The notes: generated by a model not told the origin, from the sequence alone. Numbered from the stretch's first letter, positions 42,447 through 52,190 are shown. The stretch: DNA of 64,000 nucleotides from Diaphorobacter sp. HDW4B (GCF_011305535.1 NZ_CP049906.1:1-64000), one strand, 5' to 3'. Numbers and translations are program-made.

Positions 42447-42486
42447 ATCTGCACAGAACGGCGACACCCTGCCATTCTGCGCAGAT
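42447..42486 (-). other. Sixteen-bp RNA stem after receptor 6 (minus-strand transcript)
   Basis: Arms 42447-42462 and 42471-42486 pair around an 8-base loop. The two mismatches are A-C in plus-strand RNA but G-U wobbles in minus-strand RNA, so the hairpin is complete only in the receptor operon transcript. It starts about 30 bases past the receptor stop. No T-run follows. Confidence 0.6.
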
Positions 42487-42515
42487 GCTCAGGCGGCGCT
42501 CATCCCCAAAAGGCT

Positions 42516-44765
42516 TCAGAAGTCGACGCTTGCGGACACAAGGACCGTGCGAGGCGCACCCAGTGCCAGGCTGGAGAGCAGCGGCATGCCCCAGTACGAC
42601 TTGTTGGTGACGTTGTTCACCGTCGCCCGCAATGTGACCGGGTGCTCTGCAAGTTTGGTGGCGTAGCGTGCTCCGATGTCATAGATCGTGCGGCCAGGAA
42701 CCCAGAGCGTGTTGTCTGCGCTGATGTATTGCTTGGAAGCCGCTGTCGCGTTGGCGGTGAGCGTCAGCCCTTGCACGGCGGACACATCCCACTCGGCACC
42801 CAGTTTTCCTTGCAGCTTGGGTACGCCCGTGGCCGTCTTGCCCTGGTTGACGCCTGCGGCAGTCTGGGTGAGCTTGGGCGCGGTATAGGCAATGCCGCCC
42901 ATCAGGCGCACGCCGTTGAGTGGCGCACCGAAAAAGCCCCACTCCACACCGCGATTGCGCTGCTCTCCACCGAACGAGAAGATATTGGTGACCGGGTCCG
43001 TGTAGCTGCTGGGACGAGTGATCTCGAACAGACTGAAGGTATTGGCAAAACCGCCGAAGTCCAGTTTGACGCCGAGTTCCTTTTGCTTGCTCTTGAAAGG
43101 CGCAAAGACCTCGCCCGCGTTCGCCGCCGTCAGTGGTGCCGTCGATCCCTGACTCAGGCCTTCGATGTAATTGGCATAGGCCGACACATGATCAGTGGCC
43201 TTGACCAGCAAGGCTGCAGCCGGCGACGTGGCGCTCTTGTCGTAGCGCGCGGTGCGTGCGCCGCTGGTGACGCTGAACGTGTCGCTCACCACCTGCTGAC
43301 GGCGCACACCCAGCGTGAGTTGCACGCGATCATCCAGGAACGACATGGTGTCCGCCAGACCGTAGCTCGCCAATCGCACTTCCGTGTGCGAGATGTGCGG
43401 AGCGATGAACTCCGCTGCCGCTCCCCAGACCGGGTTGTAGATGTTGGTGGTCCAGTCCGCACCGGGCACGCTGCGGCGACCGAAATCGTTTTGCTTGTGC
43501 GAGTAATGTGTGGCGTTCATGGACCACTGGTGCTTGACGGGACCGGTCTGCAGTTTGCCCTTCAGACCCAGTTCACCGGAATGCTTTTTCTGCTCGAAGG
43601 CCAGTTGCCCGATGGTGGTACGGAAGTCGCCCTTGGCATTGAGCACCTGCGCGGATATGGCGCCGTTGTATTTGTAGTCCGTCTCACTCACACCAAAGGC
43701 CGCGTAAGCCATGACTTGATCGCTCAGGTCGAACTCACCGCGAACCATTACGGCCTTGTCCTTGTTGTGCACCTTGGACCAATCGGGGTTCAACAAGGTG
43801 TCGGCCTTTGGAGGCGAGGGAATCGCCACGCCTGGGGCCAGATTGATGCCTCGGGTCACGCCGTGCACACGATCATCACTGCCGTAGATGTCGGCGGAAA
43901 TGCGCACGCGCTCGCCGCGCCAATCCAGTCCCACGGATGCCAGCGTCACCTTCTTTTCCTGATCGTTGACCGCGCCATCCCCGTTGCGATAAGCGCCATT
44001 GAAGCGAATGCCGAACTGCTGCCTCTCGCCGAATCGGCGGCCCACGTCGATGTGCCCACCGAACTGCGAGTCGGACATATAGGTTGCCGTGAACCGCGTC
44101 AGAGGCACATCGCCGGCGCGTTTCGGAACCAGATTCACCGATCCACCCACCGAGCCTCCGGGGGGCATTCCGTTGAGCAGGGCCGACGGGCCTTTCAGCA
44201 CCTCGATGCGCCCGAACATTTCCGGCGTCGTGCGGTAGTACGGTGCCATGCCGTAGAGCCCTCCGAACGTCATGTCGTAGGTGTTCGATGCAAATCCACG
44301 GATCGAATAGGCCTCGCTCCAGGCCCCCGACACGCCGTTGCTGAACACGGTTGGATCGGTCGCGGCGATCACGTCGGTGATGGTCTGCGCTTGCCGGTCT
44401 TCCACGAACTTGTCGGTATAGCTGATGGTGTTGAAGGGTGTCTCCATGAAGTCCTTGTCACCCAGAAAGCCCACTCGCCCACCCGAAGTCACCTGACCGC
44501 CCGCATAGGGAGCAGCGGGTGACGTCACCTTGTCTTGAACAGTCACCTGCGGCAGGCTGGCCGGTGTGTGCGCACCTTGCTCGGAAGTGGACTGTGCGAT
44601 CGCACTCGGCGCGGCAACGACCATGCCGCCCATGGCCATGCTCAGCAGCAGCGCGCGACGAGCGGTGGTGCTGCGCTTGAGCGCAAACGGTGCGGACAGT
44701 GGATGGGTGCCAGTGGCGTCTTGCGCGTTCTGGGCATTGCGGGAAGGCGTGCGATGTGTAGTCAT
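42516..44765 (-). CDS. TonB-dependent siderophore receptor 6 (FcuA/ferrichrome-like)
   Basis: This encodes 749 residues. A good ribosome site (AGAGGAA) precedes the ATG. The N-terminus is long and Tat-like in length, and the signal peptide ends SAIAQ near residue 58. There is no signalling domain. The plug has GDKDFMETPFNTISYTDKFV and VLKGPSALLNGMPPGGSVGG. The barrel ends SASVDF. The GMPPGGSVGGSVNLVPKRA stretch is typical of FcuA-like receptors for hydroxamates. It is the last gene of the operon 42516-52030, so receptor, periplasmic protein and inner-membrane transporters are made together. Confidence 0.92.
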   Translation of the reverse strand: MTTHRTPSRNAQNAQDATGTHPLSAPFALKRSTTARRALLLSMAMGGMVVAAPSAIAQSTSEQGAHTPASLPQVTVQDKVTSPAAPYAGGQVTSGGRVGFLGDKDFMETPFNTISYTDKFVEDRQAQTITDVIAATDPTVFSNGVSGAWSEAYSIRGFASNTYDMTFGGLYGMAPYYRTTPEMFGRIEVLKGPSALLNGMPPGGSVGGSVNLVPKRAGDVPLTRFTATYMSDSQFGGHIDVGRRFGERQQFGIRFNGAYRNGDGAVNDQEKKVTLASVGLDWRGERVRISADIYGSDDRVHGVTRGINLAPGVAIPSPPKADTLLNPDWSKVHNKDKAVMVRGEFDLSDQVMAYAAFGVSETDYKYNGAISAQVLNAKGDFRTTIGQLAFEQKKHSGELGLKGKLQTGPVKHQWSMNATHYSHKQNDFGRRSVPGADWTTNIYNPVWGAAAEFIAPHISHTEVRLASYGLADTMSFLDDRVQLTLGVRRQQVVSDTFSVTSGARTARYDKSATSPAAALLVKATDHVSAYANYIEGLSQGSTAPLTAANAGEVFAPFKSKQKELGVKLDFGGFANTFSLFEITRPSSYTDPVTNIFSFGGEQRNRGVEWGFFGAPLNGVRLMGGIAYTAPKLTQTAAGVNQGKTATGVPKLQGKLGAEWDVSAVQGLTLTANATAASKQYISADNTLWVPGRTIYDIGARYATKLAEHPVTLRATVNNVTNKSYWGMPLLSSLALGAPRTVLVSASVDF

Positions 44766-44883
44766 GCCAAGTTCCTCTTTTGAATGAAACGGGAAATCGA
44801 ATCGTTGAATGGAGTGCTTGTGGCTTGGCTTGGTAAAGCCTGGCTACCGAGTGATGAAGGGATCGAAGCTGGGAGAATTGGGT

Positions 44884-45825
44884 TCAGCGCTGATAACCTT
44901 TGACGACGTCGTCGATCAACAGGCTCAGCGAGGTGGGACTTGCGCCGGTGATGTACCAGGCATCGGCATCGACAAAGACGACGCGGTTGTTCTTCCAGGC
45001 CTTGGTCTGGCGCAACAAAGGGTTGGCGATGCTCTCGGCGTTCATGACGGGACGACGCTCCATGACGGCCGTGCGATCCACCACATACAGAATGTCGGGA
45101 TTGGCCTGTTGAATGAATTCGCTGGAAATCGGCTGACCATGCAGGCTTGTCTCAACCGCCGCATTGGCAGGCTTGACGCCCAGTGCACTGAACACGAAAC
45201 CGTAGCGGGACTGCCTACCGAACGAGCTGAAGGCACCGTGGTTGTGAAGCACGATCAAGGCTTTTTCGGGACGGCCTTCTGTCTCACGCCTGGCTTGCTG
45301 CACCTTGGCGTCCAGCGCTGCAGCTTTGTCCTTGGCGAGACTTTCCTTCTCGAAGATGCGACCCAGCATCTGCAGGTGGGTTTTGACGACGTCGATGTGT
45401 CCCTTCTCGCTGTTCTTGAAATCCACGTCGTAGTGCAGCGTGGGAGCGATTTCGGTGAGTTCCTGATAGTGATTGGCCTGAATCGGCGTCATCAGAATCA
45501 GGTCAGGCCGCAGCGCATGCACGCGTTCGAGGTTGGGCTGCACGATGGCGCCGAGATCCTGGACCTTGGCATCGGCCTTGTACTTGGCAAGAAAATGCGG
45601 CACATAGTCCTTGACCATGCCCGCCACCGGCACGCCGAGTTGATCGAGAAAATCCACCTCGTTCATCTCCAGCGCCGCCACACGTTGCGGCAGCCGTTTG
45701 ACGATGGTGGTGCCCATCCTGTGCTGGATGGTGATCGGTTCGTAGGCGCCTGCGGCGCTGGGCAGGCTGCAAAGCGCAGCGCCACCCACTGTCGAGAGCA
45801 CGAATTGTCTGCGGGCCAGTTTCAT
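44884..45825 (-). CDS. Siderophore ABC transporter binding protein (CeuE/FatB/YclQ type)
   Basis: This encodes 313 residues. The N-terminus LARRQFVLSTVGGAALCSLP has twin arginines, so Tat export is possible. The body resembles CeuE/FatB: RVAALEMNEVDFLDQLGVPV, ALRPDLILMTPIQANHYQEL and LIVLHNHGAFSSFGRQSRYG. Such proteins bind ferric catecholates or mixed-type siderophores in the periplasm. It overlaps the ATPase gene by ATGA and precedes the receptor gene by 119 bases. Confidence 0.9.
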   Translation of the reverse strand: MKLARRQFVLSTVGGAALCSLPSAAGAYEPITIQHRMGTTIVKRLPQRVAALEMNEVDFLDQLGVPVAGMVKDYVPHFLAKYKADAKVQDLGAIVQPNLERVHALRPDLILMTPIQANHYQELTEIAPTLHYDVDFKNSEKGHIDVVKTHLQMLGRIFEKESLAKDKAAALDAKVQQARRETEGRPEKALIVLHNHGAFSSFGRQSRYGFVFSALGVKPANAAVETSLHGQPISSEFIQQANPDILYVVDRTAVMERRPVMNAESIANPLLRQTKAWKNNRVVFVDADAWYITGASPTSLSLLIDDVVKGYQR

Positions 45826-46607
45826 GATCGATTTCCCTTGGGTCCTGTGGAGTTGAAGTAGTTGCAGACGCAGCCGCGCGCGTTTCGGGTGATCTCGAAA
45901 TCGAGTTCGTACAGACCGGACAGACGCGCCTCGGTCACGACCTCATCTGTCCGTCCGCTGAAATGCAGAGCACCGTCCTTGAGCGCGACGATGTGGTCCG
46001 AATAGTTGGCCGCGAAATTGATGTCGTGAATCACCAGAATCACGGTGCGGCCCTGCTCGTCGCACAAACGACGCAGCGCTTGCATGATTTGCACCGCGTG
46101 CTTCATGTCGAGGTTGTTGAGCGGCTCGTCGAGCAGCAGCACATCGGTCTGCTGCGCGATGGTCATGGCAAGAAAAGCCATCTGGCGCTGACCACCGCTG
46201 ATCTCATCGATGTAGGCATGGCGCAGGGAGTCGAGCGACAGAAATTCAATGGCGTCATCTCGCGCGCGCAAATCCTCGGCTGTCAGTGCGCCCCGGCTGT
46301 GCGGAAAGCGACCGAACTCCACCAGTTCCTGCACCGTCAGCCGCATGTTGAAACCCGGCGATTGGCGCAACGTGGCGACACGCTTGGCGTAGTCGGCCGT
46401 CCGGATGTCCGCGACGCTGCGCCCCTGCAGCTCGATCACGCCACCGCTTGGCTCCAGCAAACGGGCCATCAGCATCAGCAAGGTGGATTTGCCAGCGCCG
46501 TTCGGGCCGATCAGCGAGGTGACGCGTTGCGCGGGAAACTCCGCGTTCACGGAGGAAAGAACGGTCTTGTCACCGTATGATTTTTGAAGATGGCGGACAG
46601 TGATCAT
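45822..46607 (-). CDS. Siderophore ABC transporter ATPase (CeuD/FatE/YclP type)
   Basis: This encodes 261 residues from the ATG at 46607, overlapping the permease stop by ATGA; the much longer open frame upstream lies within the permease in another frame. Walker A GPNGAGKST is at 34-42. The signature ISGGQRQMAFLAMTIAQQTD and Walker B VLLLDEPLNNLDM follow. It powers the importer formed with the two upstream permeases. Gene order (permease, permease, ATPase, binding protein) equals ceuBCDE and yclNOPQ. Confidence 0.93.
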   Translation of the reverse strand: MITVRHLQKSYGDKTVLSSVNAEFPAQRVTSLIGPNGAGKSTLLMLMARLLEPSGGVIELQGRSVADIRTADYAKRVATLRQSPGFNMRLTVQELVEFGRFPHSRGALTAEDLRARDDAIEFLSLDSLRHAYIDEISGGQRQMAFLAMTIAQQTDVLLLDEPLNNLDMKHAVQIMQALRRLCDEQGRTVILVIHDINFAANYSDHIVALKDGALHFSGRTDEVVTEARLSGLYELDFEITRNARGCVCNYFNSTGPKGNRS

Positions 46608-47557
46608 GGATTGCCTCGCGCACGCAGGATCAGCGCGAGAAAGTACACGCCGCACACCAGATTGACGAGAATGCTGACGGTGGTCTTGTAGTTGAAGACA
46701 TGCTCGACGAGCAGTTGAGCGATGAGAAAAATTCCGATGGCCACGGCACTGCCAAGCGGCAGTGACTGCCGGTGCCGGGCGCCGGGGGCCAGCGCGAAGA
46801 CGATGTTGGCGACGAAGATGCCCATGAATGCCGTCGGGCCGATGAGACTGGTGGAGACCGCAACCAGCACGGCAATCGAAGCGAGATGGATCCGCAGATA
46901 GGCGGGCTGCGGCACACCCAGCGAGATCGCCTGATCTCGGCCCAGCGCAAGCACATCGAGCACCGGCAACGTGCGGCAGAGCACCACGCTGACAGCCACC
47001 ACCGCCAGCGTTGCGTACATCAGCGTCTCCGGTCGGGCGCGGTTGAACGAGGCATAGCTCAGTCCCTGAAACACGGCAAACTCGCCGGGGCTGATGCGCA
47101 ATTGCACAAACTGGGTGAACGTGCCGATCACCATGGTCAGCACCAACCCAAGCAACAGCAGGACATAGACATCGCCCCTGCCCCGACGCAGCAACCACCG
47201 GTTCAGCAGCCATGAGTAGCCCAGCATCAACGCTATGGAGACAAAGAAATTGCCTTGCACCCCGAGCATGGCCAGGCCGTGCGTTCCGAGCAGCAAAAGC
47301 TGCATGGACTGCCACAGCAGGTAGATGGCCTCGTAGCCCATGATGGCGGGAGTCAGAATGCGGTTGCCCACCAACGTCTGGAAAATGATGGCCGACACGG
47401 CCACGCAGATGCCGCCAACGACCATCGCCGCAAGTCGGACCAATCGCTTGGGAATCACATAGTCGAGGTCCAGGCCCGAGCCCCACAACACAAAAGTGGC
47501 CGCCAAAACGATGAGCGACAGCCCCATGGCCACGCTCCAACGGGTGCTGGCACGCAT
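46604..47557 (-). CDS. Siderophore ABC transporter permease 2 (CeuC/FatC type)
   Basis: This encodes 317 residues from the ATG at 47557, which shares one base with the stop of permease 1. It has about nine helices. FecCD-family signatures are VAVSAIIFQTLVGNRILTPA (near 60) and LIGPTAFMGIFVANIVFALA (near 240). It forms a heterodimeric channel with permease 1. The substrate is presumably the ferric siderophore taken up by receptor 6. Confidence 0.92.
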   Translation of the reverse strand: MRASTRWSVAMGLSLIVLAATFVLWGSGLDLDYVIPKRLVRLAAMVVGGICVAVSAIIFQTLVGNRILTPAIMGYEAIYLLWQSMQLLLLGTHGLAMLGVQGNFFVSIALMLGYSWLLNRWLLRRGRGDVYVLLLLGLVLTMVIGTFTQFVQLRISPGEFAVFQGLSYASFNRARPETLMYATLAVVAVSVVLCRTLPVLDVLALGRDQAISLGVPQPAYLRIHLASIAVLVAVSTSLIGPTAFMGIFVANIVFALAPGARHRQSLPLGSAVAIGIFLIAQLLVEHVFNYKTTVSILVNLVCGVYFLALILRARGNP

Positions 47558-48498
47558 CACCGAATGCCCCGCAGTATCAGCACGAGGAACAGCATGCCGC
47601 CCACGGCCCCAGCCGTGAGCCCGATGGGCACTTCGAATGGGTGGATCAGCAAACGCCCGACGATGTCGCAAGCCAGCAGCAGCGAAGCGCCGCCCAGCGC
47701 CACCAAAGGCAATGTGCGCTGGAGGTTGTCACCGCGCCGCATCGCAACCCACTGGGGAATGACGAGCCCGATGAACGGAATCGCCCCCACGGCGATGACG
47801 GTGGCAGAGACCGTCACGGCCACCAGAATCAGCCCCACCATGGCGGTTGCGGCGTATCCCAGGCCCAGACTTGCGGCCATGTCTTCGCCCATGCCCAGCA
47901 CCGTGAAACGGTGGGCGTAGACATAGGCGAGAACGACGACCGGCAGGATGATGTAGAGGATTTCGTAGTGCCCTTGCACGATGCGCGAGAAGTCGCCCAG
48001 CAACCAGCCCTGCATGCTTTGCAGGATGTTGTGGTGATATGCGTAGAACTCGGCCATCGCACTGAGCACGCTGCCGTACATGAGGCCGACGACGGGGACG
48101 AGCACCGTATTGCGAAACCGGATGCGTCGAATGATGGCAACGTATAGCAGACTCGCGGCCAGACAGAAAACCAGCGCGAACAGCATCCGGCTGGTGGTGC
48201 TGGCGGCTGGCACCACGGTCAACGAAACCAGAATGCCCAGCTTGGCCGCATCCAGCCCGCCGGTCGTTCCTGGTTCGACGAATTTGTTGCGCACGATGTG
48301 CTGCAGGATCACGCCGCACACGGCCAGCCCGACGCCCGTCAGAATCAGCGCGGCGAGTCGCGGCAGGCGACTGGCGGTGAGCGTCAGCCAGGCGTCGCCC
48401 GAGAACGTCCACAGCTGCGACCACGCCATCTGCCGCGCCCCCAGCAGCAACGACGCAAGGCAAAGCACCGCGAAAAGTATCCCCCCGCGCGCACGCAT
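47557..48498 (-). CDS. Siderophore ABC transporter permease 1 (CeuB/FatD type)
   Basis: This encodes 313 residues from the ATG at 48498, which shares one base with the stop of the exporter-fold gene; a TTG one codon earlier is also open. FecCD signatures are GVGLAVCGVILQHIVRNKFV and AVGAIPFIGLVIPQWVAMRR. It has about nine helices and a conserved C-terminus AGAVGGMLFLVLILRG. It is the partner of permease 2. The tight overlaps on both sides show that it is translated within one long mRNA. Confidence 0.92.
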   Translation of the reverse strand: MRARGGILFAVLCLASLLLGARQMAWSQLWTFSGDAWLTLTASRLPRLAALILTGVGLAVCGVILQHIVRNKFVEPGTTGGLDAAKLGILVSLTVVPAASTTSRMLFALVFCLAASLLYVAIIRRIRFRNTVLVPVVGLMYGSVLSAMAEFYAYHHNILQSMQGWLLGDFSRIVQGHYEILYIILPVVVLAYVYAHRFTVLGMGEDMAASLGLGYAATAMVGLILVAVTVSATVIAVGAIPFIGLVIPQWVAMRRGDNLQRTLPLVALGGASLLLACDIVGRLLIHPFEVPIGLTAGAVGGMLFLVLILRGIR

Positions 48499-50258
48499 CA
48501 ACCGGGCTCCCCATCCTTGAGCACCGACGCAATGCGCCAGCCTTTCGAGGCTTTTCGCTGGTTCAGGAACTGCGCATAGCGGCCGCCTTGTTGCAGCAAC
48601 TGCGCGGGCGATCCGTGCTCCACGACGTGGCCCTCTTCGAGCACCACGATCTGATCGGCCATGGCCACGGTGGAGAGTTGGTGCGCGATCACGATCAGCG
48701 TGCGCCGACCGCGCAAGCGTTCAAGTGCCAGCGCGATCGCCGCCTGATTCTCGGCATCGAGCGCCGCCGTGGCTTCGTCCACCAGCAGAATCGGAGCGTT
48801 CTTGATCAAGGCTCGTGCAATGGCAATGCGCTGGCGCTCGCCACCGGAAAGCCGCGCCCCACCCTCGCCCACCTGCGTGTCCAGCCCTTCGGGCAGAAGC
48901 CTGATGATTTCAGCGACACCCGCTTGCTGCGCGGCCTGCAGGACCTCTTGATCGGTGGCTCCCGGCTTGCCCATGCGGATGTTGTCGGCAATGCTGCCGC
49001 CGAGCAGATAACTGTCCTGAAAGATCTGACTGATCTGAGCGGCCAATTGTTCGTCGGTCATGTGACGCACGTCGACACCGCCCATCCGCACGCTGCCATG
49101 GCCCGCATCGAAGAAACGCGCAATCAGGCGCATGACCGTGGACTTGCCCGACCCCGACGAGCCGATCAGCGCCGTCATGCTGCCAGCGGGCACGTGAAGG
49201 TTCACGCCTTGCAGCACATCCTCCTCTTCGGGCGCATATCGAAAGTGCACAGCCTGCAGATCCACCGAGGCATCTCGAGGGGTTTGCGGCGTGTCGGGCT
49301 GCGGCAAAGTCGGCGCATCGACAATCGCCTGCACCGCATCGAGTTGCCCGCGCGCACTGCGCAGCACTTCGGCGTATCCGGCCACCTCCAGCAAGGGCTC
49401 GATGAAGCGAACGATGAGCAGCATGGAGACGACGACCGCAACAGCCTCACCTGCACCGAGTGCCCCGTTCATCAGCCACCACACCGCTGCCATCAGCAGC
49501 GTTGCAAACACCGCCTGCACAGCCCAGACGTTGAGCACGGCGGACAGGGCCGACAGCACAATCAGTCGCAGACCCGATTGCCGCTGCTGCTCCACGGCCT
49601 GTTCCAGAAACCGGGTGCTTGCGCCCTCGCCATTGAACGCGCGCAGCACTGATTGGGCCTGCGCGAACTCCACCATGCGCTGGCTCGATTGGGCAAAGTC
49701 TTTCTGGAACGCGGCGTCGGCGCGACGCGCCATGTGCGATGTCAGTGCGAACACGCCTGCGAGCAAGGGCAACGCCACCAGTGCGACGATGCCAAGCATG
49801 GGCTTGAGCGTCCACAGCACCACAACCATCACCAGCGGCATCACCACACTGCAGATCAGGGGCGTGAACACATGAGCGGGAAGTTGCGCCACGCTCATCA
49901 TTCCCTGCGTGACGACATGCCCGATGCGCGCGGTGTTCTGCGGCGTGAACCAACCCACCGGCAGCCGCGCCGCATGCGCGCCCAGACGATGCCGACCACT
50001 TTGAAGCACGGCCACACCGACTCCCACACCCGCCTGTTCGACATGGCGGCGGGCGATCCACGACACGAGCACACCCGCCATCAAAGCACCCAGCCACGGC
50101 AACGCTGCATCGACATCACCATGCAGCAGGCCGGTGAGCAGCGGCACCAGAGCGGCAACCGTCAGCCCGCAGAGTACCCCGTAGGCCAGCGCCATCCGGA
50201 CATATCGACGCAGAAGCCGCGTGTCGTCCCCGAGCAAACGCACCAAGGTACTCAGCAT
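48498..50258 (-). CDS. Exporter-fold ABC protein, second half (YbtQ/IrtB-like)
   Basis: This encodes 586 residues from the ATG at 50258. Six transmembrane helices occupy about 20-300. A nucleotide-binding domain follows with Walker A IGSSGSGKST, signature LSGGERQRIAIARAL and Walker B ILLVDEATAALD. It is the half-transporter partner of the upstream gene, whose 3' end it overlaps by 7 bases. YbtPQ and IrtAB are known pairs of this fold that import siderophores instead of exporting. Location inside a siderophore uptake operon supports import, but export of a deferrated siderophore cannot be excluded. Confidence 0.88.
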   Translation of the reverse strand: MLSTLVRLLGDDTRLLRRYVRMALAYGVLCGLTVAALVPLLTGLLHGDVDAALPWLGALMAGVLVSWIARRHVEQAGVGVGVAVLQSGRHRLGAHAARLPVGWFTPQNTARIGHVVTQGMMSVAQLPAHVFTPLICSVVMPLVMVVVLWTLKPMLGIVALVALPLLAGVFALTSHMARRADAAFQKDFAQSSQRMVEFAQAQSVLRAFNGEGASTRFLEQAVEQQRQSGLRLIVLSALSAVLNVWAVQAVFATLLMAAVWWLMNGALGAGEAVAVVVSMLLIVRFIEPLLEVAGYAEVLRSARGQLDAVQAIVDAPTLPQPDTPQTPRDASVDLQAVHFRYAPEEEDVLQGVNLHVPAGSMTALIGSSGSGKSTVMRLIARFFDAGHGSVRMGGVDVRHMTDEQLAAQISQIFQDSYLLGGSIADNIRMGKPGATDQEVLQAAQQAGVAEIIRLLPEGLDTQVGEGGARLSGGERQRIAIARALIKNAPILLVDEATAALDAENQAAIALALERLRGRRTLIVIAHQLSTVAMADQIVVLEEGHVVEHGSPAQLLQQGGRYAQFLNQRKASKGWRIASVLKDGEPG

Positions 50259-52030
50259 GGGGAGCCCACCTTCTGCGAAGACATTGCGTATCCGCCCATC
50301 CGCCAAAGCCGTGCATAGAGGCCGCCTTGGGCCATCAGTTCGGCATGGTTTCCCTGCTCGCTGATCGCTCCGTTTTCCAACACCAGAATCCTGTCCGCAT
50401 GCATGACGGTGTCGAGTCGATGGGCAATCACCAGCAAGGTGCGGCCCCGTGCAAAGCGCGACAGCGCTTCCTGAATCGCCACTTCGTTCTCCGAGTCGGC
50501 CGATGCGGTTGCTTCATCCAGCACCAGAACGGGGGGATCTAGCAGCACGGCGCGCGCGATGCTCACGCGCTGGCGTTCCCCACCAGAGAGTTGCGCATCC
50601 TCTCCCACCACCGAGTCATAGCCGCGCGGCAGGGCCAGAATGCGCTCATGGATGTGGGCCGCGCGTGCTGCGGCTTCGATGTCCTGCTGACTGGCATTCT
50701 TGCGTCCCAGTGCGATGTTCTCGCGCACGCTGGCGTGAATCAGCCGCACCTCCTGAAGGACGAAACCAACGCGTTGATAGAGCGCTGCGCTGTCCATGTT
50801 CCGAAGATCAACGCCACCAAGCGTGATGCGCCCCTGCGTGGGATCGAAGAAGCGCAACAGCAGGCGCGCCAGCGTCGATTTACCAGCGCCCGATGGACCC
50901 ACGACGGCAGTGACCGTTCCAGGTTGAAGGTCCACGCTGATGTCGCGAATCACCGCATGCCCTTGCGCGTAGCCGTAGCTCACTTGCTCGAAGCGCACCT
51001 CGTGGCCCTGAGGCACTTGCCGCTGATCGGGTGCGGGCTGCGGCAGAGCCGGAGTGTCCAGCAAGGCAATCACGCGCTGGGCAGCGCCCGCAGCGCTTTG
51101 CAGATCGTGCAGCAAGGTATGCAGCAACAACAGCGGTGCACAGATCCCCGGAGCCACCAAAGCAAACGGCAACACCTGCGCGGCAGTCATCCATCCCATG
51201 CCGACAAACAATGTGCCGCTGGCCAGCACCACACCCAACACCGTCACAGGTGCGATCAAGGCATGGGCATGGGCCATCGCGATCACGAGCGGCCGCGTGA
51301 AATCGGTGAAGGCCTGTGCAAAGGCATCGACGGCATCGCGAAAGCCCGCATGCGCCTGCCCGCCATCACCAAACGCTTTGACCACCGGCATGGCCCCCGC
51401 GAACTCGACCGTTGCAGTGTTGATGCGCCCGAGCCGGGCAATGAACTCCTGCATGTTCGCGCCACCGGCCTTCATGGCTCTCTTGAGGAACAGAAAAAAG
51501 CCGGGAAATGGCAGAAGCGCAATCAGCGCCATGCGCCAATCGAGCACCAACATGTACATGGCCGAAATTGCGATGGCGCCCACCGCACGGCCGACCGCTG
51601 TGTAGAAATGCGCGGTCAGGCTGTGCAGCGTGGCGATGTCGTCCTGCATGGCCTGCTTGACTTCGCCCGAGGACCGATTGACGAACCAGCCCAGCGGCAC
51701 CCGAGACAGCCGACGGGCCACGGCCATGCGCAGATCGCTGGTGAGGCTGTTGTCCGCCAGATGCGCGAGCAGCTCGCCCGCGAAGACCAACACCATGCCC
51801 GTAAACATGGCCCCGATGCTGATACCCAGAACGCGCCAGACATCACTTTCCGTACCCGCAAGCGCATCGCTGGCGATGTGCGCAATGGCCCCCAGCGGCA
51901 CCAACGTGAGCATGGTGCCCAACGCTGCCAACGCTGCGGCAGCCATCAACCGACCACGAATGGGCCGCAATATCCGCGTGATCGGGCCGGGTTCTTTGGT
52001 TGCTCCTGCAACCGCGTCTTGGGTACTCAT
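50252..52030 (-). CDS. Exporter-fold ABC protein, first half (YbtP/IrtA-like)
   Basis: This encodes 592 residues from the ATG at 52030 (MSTQDAVAGATKEPGPITRI). Upstream ATGs at 52057 and 52102 are possible, but the latter lies inside the TetR-type operator. It has six transmembrane helices (for example AALAALGTMLTLVPLGAIAH), then an ATPase domain with Walker A VGPSGAGKST, signature LSGGERQRVSIARAV and Walker B VLVLDEATASAD. It is the first gene of the seven-gene uptake operon and diverges from a TetR gene. No siderophore-interacting reductase domain, as in IrtA, is attached. Confidence 0.88.
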   Translation of the reverse strand: MSTQDAVAGATKEPGPITRILRPIRGRLMAAAALAALGTMLTLVPLGAIAHIASDALAGTESDVWRVLGISIGAMFTGMVLVFAGELLAHLADNSLTSDLRMAVARRLSRVPLGWFVNRSSGEVKQAMQDDIATLHSLTAHFYTAVGRAVGAIAISAMYMLVLDWRMALIALLPFPGFFLFLKRAMKAGGANMQEFIARLGRINTATVEFAGAMPVVKAFGDGGQAHAGFRDAVDAFAQAFTDFTRPLVIAMAHAHALIAPVTVLGVVLASGTLFVGMGWMTAAQVLPFALVAPGICAPLLLLHTLLHDLQSAAGAAQRVIALLDTPALPQPAPDQRQVPQGHEVRFEQVSYGYAQGHAVIRDISVDLQPGTVTAVVGPSGAGKSTLARLLLRFFDPTQGRITLGGVDLRNMDSAALYQRVGFVLQEVRLIHASVRENIALGRKNASQQDIEAAARAAHIHERILALPRGYDSVVGEDAQLSGGERQRVSIARAVLLDPPVLVLDEATASADSENEVAIQEALSRFARGRTLLVIAHRLDTVMHADRILVLENGAISEQGNHAELMAQGGLYARLWRMGGYAMSSQKVGSPC

Positions 52031-52089
52031 GCGAGGCAAAAAGGGGATGGTCAGCATCGATCCGTCAGGACAGATCGAAATGGAAACAC

Positions 52090-52118
52090 GAATTAGTTGC
52101 ATGATACTAAACTAATTC
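52090..52118. promoter_or_regulatory. TetR-type operator
   Basis: GAATTAGTT (52090-52098) is the exact complement of AACTAATTC (52110-52118), with an 11-base spacer. A second ACTAA half-site at 52106-52110 gives an overlapping inner repeat. It lies between the ABC operon and the divergent TetR gene. Confidence 0.75.
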
Positions 52119-52190
52119 AAGCGCGCAAACCGTTTGGCCTCAGCCAGTCCACGTGAATGCACGACAATCAACATCCCCAACGGAATTCAC

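Noticed and set aside
45822-47540. Full 572-codon frame as the ATPase gene
   Set aside because: The upstream part is antisense-like sequence within permease 2; the ATPase begins at 46607 with a typical N-terminus.
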